DNA of 5,648 bases from contig JAKEEN010000223.1 of the NCBI GenBank assembly GCA_022616575.1, positions 1 to 5,648 on the forward strand, written 5' to 3'. The number at the start of each line of letters is the position of its first letter. Within the stretch, counting starts at the first letter, position 1. The notes under the pieces were generated by a model. The model did no database searches and was not told the DNA's origin. It saw only the letters and a list, made by a program, of their open reading frames with translations. Positions 1 to 5,648 of the stretch are shown here, in pieces. The DNA comes from Flammeovirgaceae bacterium. GTDB lineage: Bacteria > Bacteroidota > Bacteroidia > Cytophagales > Cyclobacteriaceae. The position numbers and the translations under genes were made by a program.

Positions 1-1
1 G

Positions 2-1552
2 GATGTTATTAAACTCGATAGCCTTCAACTTGCATTTAAGAATACTGTCGAAGATACATCGAAGATTAAGACCCTGCTTGAAATTTCTAATTACTACAGT
101 AGTTCCAATTACTTAAAAGCGATCGAATACGCGCAACAGGCAAGACTTTTGGCGGTGGAAAATAGCCTGGAGAAATTTGAAGCCAAAGCGTATGTGTCGA
201 TGGGTGTTATTTCGCTCCACCAGGGAGATTATAAAAATGCTTCAACGTACTTTTTTAAAGCTTTGAAATATTATGAGGAAGCTCATGATACCATCAGCTA
301 TTTAACGGTAGCGAATAATTTAGGCGCCACGTATGATCGATTGGGCGAATTTGATAAAGCGCTTACTCATTATTTCCAGGCGCAGGAATTGCTCAACAAG
401 CAACCGGCATCGGCAAGAAAAGATGCTTTCCTTCCGGCACTTTTTAACAACATCGCCAATATTTATCAGAGTAAGGGCGACCCTCAATCAGCACTCAAAT
501 ATTATGAAAAGGCGCTCAGCCTTGCCTTGAAAGTACCAAAGCATCGCACGCAGGGGCAAGCATATAACAACATCGGCAAACTTTACCTGATGGATTTGAA
601 CCAACCGGCCAAGGCGCTTGAATATTTGACAAAAGGCCTTGAAGTGCGTGAGCAGATCGGTGATCAGGGTGAAATTGCCCGCTCGTTAGTAATTCTCAGC
701 AACTATTTTTTTAGGCAGAAGAATTATGACGAAGGGAAAAAGTACGCGCTCCGTGCTTTAACTATTGGAAAAGAAATTGGTTCGTTGGATATACAAATGC
801 ATGCGTATGAGAGCTTGTCTGAGATAGAGTCCGGGTTGGGAAGTTATCAGCAATCCCTTGAATCCTATACGTCATTTAAAAAGTTGAACGACAGCCTCCA
901 GGTTCAGCAGGCCAACAGTGAGATGACCAGGCTGCAGTTGCAGTATGATTTTGAAAAAGCCGAGAAACAACGCGAAGAAGAAGCCCGCCTTTCTCGCCAG
1001 CGCTACATAACTACGATAGTAGTACTGTCGTTTTCTCTCATTGTAGTAATATTAATTACAATCACCATTCGTTCGAGGGCAAGACAATCTGAATTAAAAA
1101 GAAAAAACCTGGCACAGGATATTGAAATCAAGAATAAGGAACTCACCACAAACGTAATGTACCTGATTCGCAAAAATGAATTGATCAACAACGTGGCCGA
1201 ACGATTGCTCAATGTTCAATCAAATGTACCTGCGGAAAACCAGAAAGTGGTTCACGACATTATCCTGGATCTGCAAAAAGAAGCCGACAGCGATACGTGG
1301 AAAGAATTTGAGCTTCGCTTTAACCAGGTACACAGCGATTTCTATAATAAGTTACGCAAGTTCTATCCGGGACTTTCACCAGCCGATGAAAAGCTTTGCG
1401 CTTTTTTACGTCTCAACATGAGTTCAAAAGAAATTGCTGCCATCACCCAACAAAGTATAAAAAGTGTAGAGGTGGCCAGGGCAAGGCTTCGAAAGAAACT
1501 GAACCTGACTAACACAACGTCAAACCTGATTACACATCTTGCTAATATCTAG
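2..1552 (+). CDS. TPR-repeat, membrane-anchored regulator with C-terminal LuxR-like HTH (5' end missing)
   Basis: The frame is open from the window's first bases to a TAG at 1550-1552, giving 516 residues with no N-terminus. The TTG at 149 is an internal leucine, because TPR-like sequence continues upstream of it. Numbering from base 2, residues about 30-290 are helical tetratricopeptide repeats, with typical pieces such as NNIANIYQSKGDPQSALKYY and YNNIGKLYL. A charged coiled coil (about 295-334) leads into one hydrophobic segment at 335-356 (YITTIVVLSFSLIVVILITI), followed by Arg/Lys-rich RSRARQSELKRK, a second coiled coil, and a helix-turn-helix at about 458-510 (LSPADEKLCAFLRLNMSSKE, then IAAITQQSIKSVEVARARLR). 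By the positive-inside rule the HTH is cytoplasmic and the TPRs are probably periplasmic. This architecture is common in Bacteroidota and is usually read as a one-component sensor-regulator. There is no kinase or receiver domain in the visible part. The ligand and target genes are unknown. Architecture is confident; specific function is not. Confidence 0.9.
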   Translation, partial: DVIKLDSLQLAFKNTVEDTSKIKTLLEISNYYSSSNYLKAIEYAQQARLLAVENSLEKFEAKAYVSMGVISLHQGDYKNASTYFFKALKYYEEAHDTISYLTVANNLGATYDRLGEFDKALTHYFQAQELLNKQPASARKDAFLPALFNNIANIYQSKGDPQSALKYYEKALSLALKVPKHRTQGQAYNNIGKLYLMDLNQPAKALEYLTKGLEVREQIGDQGEIARSLVILSNYFFRQKNYDEGKKYALRALTIGKEIGSLDIQMHAYESLSEIESGLGSYQQSLESYTSFKKLNDSLQVQQANSEMTRLQLQYDFEKAEKQREEEARLSRQRYITTIVVLSFSLIVVILITITIRSRARQSELKRKNLAQDIEIKNKELTTNVMYLIRKNELINNVAERLLNVQSNVPAENQKVVHDIILDLQKEADSDTWKEFELRFNQVHSDFYNKLRKFYPGLSPADEKLCAFLRLNMSSKEIAAITQQSIKSVEVARARLRKKLNLTNTTSNLITHLANI

Positions 1553-1641
1553 TTGTTAGTTCTTGGTTGTTAGTTGTTGGAGGGCATGGGAAATGGGCAT
1601 GCCGGGCCTACTAACAGCTAGCAACGATCAATTACCAACTA
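1550..1641. repeat. Long imperfect inverted repeat made of GTTGTTAGTT units (REP-like or terminator-like)
   Basis: The left arm (1550-1580) pairs with the right arm (1611-1641) at 23 of 31 positions. Four of the mismatches become G-U pairs in RNA, giving about 27 of 31. The 30-base loop is G-rich and holds two GGGCATG copies (1582-1588 and 1595-1601). The left arm is itself a 14-bp tandem duplication (1552-1565 and 1566-1579, 13 of 14 identical) with the core TTGTTAGTT. The arm includes the regulator's own stop codon. There is no T-tract after the right arm, so this is not a textbook intrinsic terminator. It could stabilise the 3' end of the regulator mRNA, act as a Rho-independent-like stop, or be a decayed copy of a dispersed palindromic repeat. 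The arms have diverged, which suggests an old copy. Confidence 0.65.
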
Positions 1642-1668
1642 ATTGATTTTCACCCTCATTTCCAGCCC

Positions 1669-1712
1669 TGCTAAGGTCTTGCTAAGGTCATTTGGCAAAA
1701 AGACTAAGGTCT
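1669..1712. promoter_or_regulatory. Three helically phased CTAAGGTC boxes (candidate regulator binding array)
   Basis: The octamer CTAAGGTC occurs at 1671-1678, 1682-1689 and 1704-1711, so its starts are 11 and 22 bp apart, close to one and two turns of the DNA helix. The first two boxes lie in an 11-bp tandem pair, TGCTAAGGTCT and TGCTAAGGTCA (10 of 11 identical). The third sits in the partial dyad AGAC-TAAG-GTCT (1701-1712). Same-face direct repeats upstream of a promoter are typical of operators for activators that bind cooperatively. Here they lie about 40-80 bp upstream of the -33 candidate, a normal activator position. The binding protein is unknown; the adjacent HTH regulator is an obvious but unproven candidate. 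A plain tandem duplication with a decayed copy is the alternative. Confidence 0.5.
1688..1698. repeat. Direct repeat TCATTTGGCAA, copy 1
   Basis: This 11-bp word recurs exactly at 1774-1784, 86 bp downstream. This copy overlaps the last two bases of the second CTAAGGTC box and runs into an A-tract. The other copy covers the proposed -7 element of the small-gene promoter. No suitably spaced TTTG lies upstream of this copy, so it does not look like a second promoter. Confidence 0.5.
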
Positions 1713-1748
1713 AAATCTCCTGTGTAGCAGTTATTCAAAGGTATTTTT

Positions 1749-1780
1749 TTTGACGGAGCCGTCAATCCAAAGTTCATTTG
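1749..1780 (+). promoter_or_regulatory. Candidate Bacteroidota-type promoter for the small gene
   Basis: TTTG at 1749-1752, at the end of a T8 tract (1744-1751), is followed after 20 bases by TTCATTTG at 1773-1780. The known Bacteroidota housekeeping consensus is TTTG, 19-21 bases, then TAnnTTTG; the -7 box differs by one base (T for A). Transcription would begin at about 1786-1790, leaving a leader of roughly 20 bases before the ATG at 1809. The leader is A-rich and has no Shine-Dalgarno-like purine run, as is usual for this phylum. Consensus and spacing are good, but it rests on sequence match alone. Confidence 0.5.
1750..1765. promoter_or_regulatory. 16-bp palindrome in the promoter spacer (operator candidate)
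   Basis: TTGACGG-AG-CCGTCAA has perfect 7-bp arms around a 2-bp centre. It starts inside the proposed -33 box and fills most of the -33 to -7 spacer, where a bound dimer would block RNA polymerase. It is unlikely to be an intrinsic terminator: the T8 tract lies before it on the + strand, and reading the other way the stem is followed by A residues, not T. Confidence 0.45.
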
Positions 1781-1784
1781 GCAA
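1774..1784. repeat. Direct repeat TCATTTGGCAA, copy 2
   Basis: This is an exact copy of the word at 1688-1698. It contains seven of the eight bases of the proposed -7 hexamer region and extends to just before the predicted transcription start. It may be a recognition site for a protein that contacts both copies, or simply a short chance or duplication-derived match. Confidence 0.5.
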
Positions 1785-1808
1785 TCCATTTAAAAGGCCA
1801 AATAAGCT

Positions 1809-1958
1809 ATGGATAAACCTGAAAAGAACGAAGAAACAATTGACGAGCTTATTAAAAAGCGAAAAGAGGAGAATGAGGCATTTAAAAAACTTTTAGATGC
1901 CATCGGAAACAAGCGCCTGAAGCAAGATAAGCCGGCAAAGTTGAAAAAAGAGAAGTAA
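1809..1958 (+). CDS. Small highly charged protein, 49 residues, function unknown
   Basis: ATG at 1809 to TAA at 1956-1958. An in-frame TAA at 1803-1805 lies just upstream, so this is the earliest possible start; the start sits in a short A-rich leader (AATAAGCT before ATG). The protein begins MDKPEKNEETIDELIKKRKE. By count, 16 of 49 residues are Lys/Arg and 12 are Asp/Glu, giving a net charge of about +4. Ile11, Leu14, Ile15, Phe25, Leu28, Leu29 and Ile32 could form one face of an amphipathic helix, followed by a lysine-rich tail. There is no signal peptide, membrane segment, cysteine or recognisable motif, so it is probably cytosolic. It has its own promoter candidate upstream and a possible terminator downstream, suggesting a single-gene unit. 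It could be a small helical nucleic-acid- or protein-binding factor, but no family is recognised. Low-complexity composition leaves some doubt that it is translated. Confidence 0.65.
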   Translation: MDKPEKNEETIDELIKKRKEENEAFKKLLDAIGNKRLKQDKPAKLKKEK

Positions 1959-1972
1959 CCATTAATACACGG

Positions 1973-2008
1973 AGTATGAAGGGCAGTAATTGGTTTCATA
2001 TTTTTTTT
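1973..2008 (+). terminator. Possible weak intrinsic terminator after the small gene
   Basis: TATGAA (1975-1980) can pair with TTCATA (1995-2000), extended by G-U and A-U pairs at both ends, around a loop of about 14 bases. The stem is followed directly by eight T residues (2001-2008). It begins 15 bases after the small gene's stop. The stem has only one G-C pair, so termination would be inefficient, and some read-through into the protease gene is possible. The remaining 2009-2066 stretch is an AT-rich leader in which I see no -33/-7 pair. Confidence 0.35.
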
Positions 2009-2066
2009 CTGGTAATGAATTTTATCAAGAGACTAAAAAATCATATAAGAATTTAACCTAAACGCT

Positions 2067-5000
2067 ATGAATGAACATGTACTACTAAAAACCAGGAAAG
2101 TTTTTCTTATGGCTTTGCTGCTGGCGATTACATCGGTGGCTTGGTCGCAGAGTGAATTTAACAATGGCATCCGCAAGGGCGTGGTGAAAGTGAAGTTTAC
2201 TTCTGCTATGACTACTTCCTTAAGTCAGATGACGGTAACAGCCCGCAGTAGCGGATTGACCACCGGCATGACACAGTTTGACGCTGTAGCAAAAACCGCT
2301 AAAGCGAAAAACATGTACCGCCTTTTTCCTTATGATGCCAAGTATGAGAATAAACTCCGTAAGCATGGCCTCCATTTGTGGTATTTGGTGGAAGTAGATG
2401 AAAATGCGGATCCAAAAACCATTGCATCACAATTCAAACAATTGAAGGAGGTTGAGATAGCCGAAGTGGATCACCAGAAAATACTGGCGCCTTACAAAAT
2501 TACGCCTTATACACCCGGAGCAGGTACACTGAGTACCCTTCCATTCAATGACCCTATGCTGATGGATCAGTGGCATTATAACAATACCAGTCAGATGGGG
2601 TATGGTGATGCTGATATTAATCTCTTTGAAGCATGGACACAAACAACAGGAGCCAGCGATGTTATCGTTTCTGTTCACGATCAGGGAGTGGACGTGAACC
2701 ACACTGACTTAAAGGCCAACATCTGGATAAACCAGGCAGAAGCTAACGGAACAGAAGGGGTAGATGATGATGGAAATGGATATGTAGATGACATTAACGG
2801 TTGGAATTTTGGAGCGAAGAGCGGAGACATCGATGCAGAATATCACGGCACACACGTGGCCGGTACGATTGCTGCAGTGAATAACAACGGCATTGGTGTT
2901 TCAGGTGTTGCCGGAGGAAATGGTTCGGGCAACGGAGTAAAAATTATGTCGATGCAGATTCTCAGTGGCGGTGCCACTGAAAAGTCTTACGTATATGCTG
3001 CCAACAATGGGGCAGTCATTTCACAAAACAGTTGGGGATATTCTTCTCCTTATTATTACGATCAGTCGGTATTAGATGCCATCGACTACTTCATAGAAGA
3101 GGCCGGTGATTATGAAGGCAGTCCGATGAAAGGAGGGATTGTAATCTTTGCGTCTGGTAACAGCAACTACGACAGCGAATGGTATCCGGGTTATCACGAA
3201 AGTATTCTTGCTGTATCATCAATCGGGCCTGAGTGGAAGAAAGCCTCGTATTCAAACTATGGTACCTGGGTAGAGATTGCCGCTCCGGGTGGTGAGCAAG
3301 ATGGTGTGTATGGAAGTAAAGGGGGTGTGCTAAGCACCATTCCCAATGGATATGCTTATATGCAGGGTACTTCGATGGCCTGTCCGCATGTTTCAGGAAT
3401 AGCAGCCCTTGCGTTGGCCAACAGAACACAACAGCTTACCAACGATGAACTCTGGAACAAACTGATTACCGGGGTCGTGAATATAGATTCATACAATCCT
3501 GATTATATAGGTACCCTGGGAAGCGGTGCCATTGATGCAGCCCTTGCCATTCAAAACGATCAGGGGTTCGCACCTGCACAAATTCTGAATCTTGCTATTA
3601 CAGGCATTTCGCAGGAGTTTGCGCAACTGGCATGGACAGTACCCACCGATGCAGATGATGCAAGGCCGGTAAGCTTTCAATTGTATTATCATACACAACC
3701 GATTACAACGGCTAACCTTGGTTCAGCTGTGAAGGTGGATATAAGCAACAATGCAGTTGCCGGAACTGAATCTACGTATGAAGCAAGCAACCTTCTGGGA
3801 TTAACGACTTACTATTTTGCTATAACATCAACGGACCGTTGGGGCAATGTTTCTGTACTTTCGAATGTAATCTCCGGAACTACGAATGAAGGTCCTTCTA
3901 TTGCTGTTGACGAAAATAGTCAAAGCGTTGATCTCGTTATCGATGCAACATCAACTTCAACAGCCAGCCATGATATCACCATACTGAATAACGCAGCCGG
4001 AGTACTTCGCTGGAACCATTTGATGCGTCATAAAAATACTTCGCTTTCATGGAGTGCTTCTTCCCTTCAGTATCCAGCGGTGAGCAAAACAAAATCGACT
4101 GGCCCCGTTAATGTAGCACGTACTGATGCAAGAGATGCAGTCGGAAAATTAAAGAGCGTCCAGCCCGTGCCGATGTCTTTTGATCCACTGGATATTTCCT
4201 ATGCATACTATGCCACGAATATCATTGGTGAAACAGACCTCTCCCTGACTAACTCTGCAGCCGCTAAATTCTCGGTAACGCAGGCAGAAGGGTTCAACCT
4301 CACCCAGGTGCGCATGTACCTCAAGCACGATCCTGCCCTGGGCCCGGTGATTGTAGAAATCTACCAGGGTTCTTCACCTGTTAAAAGCAACCTGGTTTTT
4401 GCACAAGAATATTCTAACTGGAGTGCTAATGAAGCGTGGGCATATATTAACCTGGATGAACAACTCTATTTTGAAAACGGAACCACGTTCTGGGTCGTAT
4501 TTCATGTGCCTGCTGGAAACTTATTCCCCTTAGGGATTGGCTTTGAAGCAGACGAATCATACTCGGCAAACTGCTACATGTCGTTTGACCTTGGCAACAA
4601 GTGGGCACCCTTGGAAGAAGTGTTAGATACAAAAGATTTTGCCTGGGCCGTAGCTGCTGCCAGCTATAATGAACATTTGGGTACTTACCTTACGCTTGAA
4701 CCGGGCAGTGGCGAGATGGGTGGCAACGAACAGTCCGCTACAACCCTAACAGCCAATGCGTCCGCATTGATCAACGGAAGTTACAGCGCCAATGTAATCA
4801 TCACTTCCAATGATGCACAGAACCGTGAACTCAGAATTCCGGTGAACCTCACCGTGAGCGGCCATCAACCCGATGTCAAGCATATCGACATCGCTGATTT
4901 CGGAAGTGTGTTTGTGGGTACGGAAGAAGTCATGGAGCTGCTGCTCGACAACCAGGGCTATGGTAACTTCAACAGTCCGTCATTTACTTTTCAAAGCGGT

Positions 5001-5648
5001 ACACAGTTTGAAATTGAAGGCTATACTCCCTGGCAGATTAAAGCCCGCGAGCAAGCTGTAGTTAAAATAAAATTCAAACCAACTGCCCCTGGTAATATCA
5101 ATGATATTTTCACCATTACAAACGGTACAACCACCTATGAAATTCCGCTCTTTGGTGTGGGTGCTGAAACGGCTAAAATAGCAATCACGCCCGAAAGCCA
5201 GATCGTCAATAGTGTTACTATTGGTGATGTGGTGAATGCACAGGTTACCGTTGAAAATACGGGTGCGTATCCGTTGAAATATTTCATACCGGGCTTTGAT
5301 GAAAATGGCATTAGCGACAATTGGCCTTCCGATTACCATTCCTATGGATATAAATTCAGGACCAACTACGGTTCGGAATCTAATCCTATTCCGTATGAGT
5401 TTCAGGACATCGCCTCAACCGGAACAAAAATAACCGATGCATTGAAAGACGATGGTGTATATTATTCGCTTGATATGGGCTTTGAGTTCCCGTACTACGG
5501 ACAAAACATGCAGACATTGTATATCGCACAAAAAGGATTTACAACGTTCGACAATAGTGTTCGTCCGATTAACACCCCAAACTTTCCCGGCAATAGTTAT
5601 AGCCCGAAAGGAATCATTTCGCTGCTCGGTACGTACGTGAGTCTTATA
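2067..5648 (+). CDS. Large secreted S8 (subtilisin-like) serine protease, 3' end missing
   Basis: I translated the frame from ATG 2067 to the window end: 1194 codons with no stop. An in-frame TAA at 2046-2048 makes this the earliest ATG, and it gives a complete signal peptide (RK, then FLMALLLAITSVAWS; likely cleavage before Gln28). Residues about 30-155 form a prodomain. The catalytic domain (about 160-495) carries Asp205 (HDQGVD), His260 (HGTHVAGTI), oxyanion Asn365 (ASGN) and Ser436 (GTSMACPHVSG), so it should be active. An acidic loop at 232-246 (VDDDGNGYVDDINGW) probably binds calcium. A fibronectin-III-like domain follows (502-605), then an Ig-like piece (610-651), an unassigned beta-rich region (about 712-868), an Ig-like repeat ending PVNLTVSG (875-932), an ASH/HYDIN-like domain (about 936-1034), another Ig-like start (1036-1077) and a cut-off domain with FEFPYYG (from about 1092). 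It probably degrades extracellular protein. A C-terminal type IX sorting domain is expected but lies outside. Confidence 0.93.
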   Translation, partial: MNEHVLLKTRKVFLMALLLAITSVAWSQSEFNNGIRKGVVKVKFTSAMTTSLSQMTVTARSSGLTTGMTQFDAVAKTAKAKNMYRLFPYDAKYENKLRKHGLHLWYLVEVDENADPKTIASQFKQLKEVEIAEVDHQKILAPYKITPYTPGAGTLSTLPFNDPMLMDQWHYNNTSQMGYGDADINLFEAWTQTTGASDVIVSVHDQGVDVNHTDLKANIWINQAEANGTEGVDDDGNGYVDDINGWNFGAKSGDIDAEYHGTHVAGTIAAVNNNGIGVSGVAGGNGSGNGVKIMSMQILSGGATEKSYVYAANNGAVISQNSWGYSSPYYYDQSVLDAIDYFIEEAGDYEGSPMKGGIVIFASGNSNYDSEWYPGYHESILAVSSIGPEWKKASYSNYGTWVEIAAPGGEQDGVYGSKGGVLSTIPNGYAYMQGTSMACPHVSGIAALALANRTQQLTNDELWNKLITGVVNIDSYNPDYIGTLGSGAIDAALAIQNDQGFAPAQILNLAITGISQEFAQLAWTVPTDADDARPVSFQLYYHTQPITTANLGSAVKVDISNNAVAGTESTYEASNLLGLTTYYFAITSTDRWGNVSVLSNVISGTTNEGPSIAVDENSQSVDLVIDATSTSTASHDITILNNAAGVLRWNHLMRHKNTSLSWSASSLQYPAVSKTKSTGPVNVARTDARDAVGKLKSVQPVPMSFDPLDISYAYYATNIIGETDLSLTNSAAAKFSVTQAEGFNLTQVRMYLKHDPALGPVIVEIYQGSSPVKSNLVFAQEYSNWSANEAWAYINLDEQLYFENGTTFWVVFHVPAGNLFPLGIGFEADESYSANCYMSFDLGNKWAPLEEVLDTKDFAWAVAAASYNEHLGTYLTLEPGSGEMGGNEQSATTLTANASALINGSYSANVIITSNDAQNRELRIPVNLTVSGHQPDVKHIDIADFGSVFVGTEEVMELLLDNQGYGNFNSPSFTFQSGTQFEIEGYTPWQIKAREQAVVKIKFKPTAPGNINDIFTITNGTTTYEIPLFGVGAETAKIAITPESQIVNSVTIGDVVNAQVTVENTGAYPLKYFIPGFDENGISDNWPSDYHSYGYKFRTNYGSESNPIPYEFQDIASTGTKITDALKDDGVYYSLDMGFEFPYYGQNMQTLYIAQKGFTTFDNSVRPINTPNFPGNSYSPKGIISLLGTYVSLI

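Noticed and set aside
149..151. TTG as the start codon of the regulator
   Set aside because: The frame is open upstream to the window edge and the upstream residues (ending AIEYAQQARLL) continue a TPR helix, so this is an internal Leu codon of a gene cut by the window.
1687..1694. GTCATTTG as the -7 box of a second promoter
   Set aside because: There is no TTTG 19-21 bases upstream, and the first box matches the consensus less well than the 1773-1780 copy.
1744..1765. T8 tract plus palindrome as an intrinsic terminator for the regulator
   Set aside because: The T-tract comes before the stem on the + strand, and I see no good stem just upstream of it. On the - strand the stem is followed by A residues, not T.
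1790..1999. Minus-strand frame of 69 residues over the small gene
   Set aside because: It is the antisense of the lysine/glutamate-rich codons of the + strand small gene, which yields Phe/Ser/Leu-rich sequence; it covers the promoter region and has no support of its own.
3091..3429. Minus-strand frame of 112 residues inside the protease
   Set aside because: It lies wholly within the catalytic domain, antisense to the conserved Asn and Ser motifs, and its translation shows no recognisable domain.
4980..5339. Minus-strand frame of 119 residues inside the protease
   Set aside because: It is antisense to the ASH/Ig-like region, which is clearly coding on the + strand; no independent evidence.
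2067..5648. Possible frameshift or premature stop in the protease
   Set aside because: I translated all 1194 codons in one frame; there is no stop and the domain sequence is continuous throughout, so it is intact within the window.

Overview
The window looks like chromosomal DNA of a Bacteroidota bacterium, probably of the Cytophagales type. The reasons are a TPR–transmembrane–LuxR-like HTH regulator, a secreted multidomain S8 protease with the Bacteroidota-style D-Q-G catalytic motif, no Shine-Dalgarno-like sequences before the two visible starts, and a promoter candidate close to the Bacteroidota -33/-7 consensus (TTTG / TAnnTTTG). All genes lie on the + strand. I found no tRNA, rRNA, CRISPR array or transposase.

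Layout. (1) Positions 2-1552 hold the 3' part of a membrane-anchored TPR/HTH regulator; its start lies before the window. (2) Positions 1553-1808 are an unusually structured 256-bp intergenic region. In order it holds a long imperfect inverted repeat built from a GTTGTTAGTT motif and overlapping the regulator's stop codon, three CTAAGGTC boxes spaced 11 and 22 bp apart, two identical TCATTTGGCAA copies, a T8 tract, and a promoter candidate whose spacer contains a 16-bp palindrome. (3) Positions 1809-1958 encode a 49-residue, very highly charged protein of unknown function. (4) Positions 1959-2066 hold a weak hairpin followed by T8 (a possible terminator) and an AT-rich leader with no promoter I can identify. 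(5) From 2067 to the end runs an uninterrupted 1194-codon reading frame for the N-terminal part of a large secreted subtilisin-like protease: signal peptide, prodomain, complete catalytic domain and a chain of beta-sandwich domains. Its stop, and any C-terminal secretion signal, lies beyond the window.

How the genes relate. The regulator probably senses something through its TPR domain and acts on DNA through its cytoplasmic HTH. The protease works outside the cell. The arrayed repeats between the regulator and the small gene look like binding sites, so local control of the small gene, and perhaps of the protease, is a reasonable hypothesis, but nothing in the sequence proves it. I see no convincing evidence of a wholly new multi-gene system. 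The most notable unexplained material is the 1550-1784 intergenic region and the 49-residue protein.
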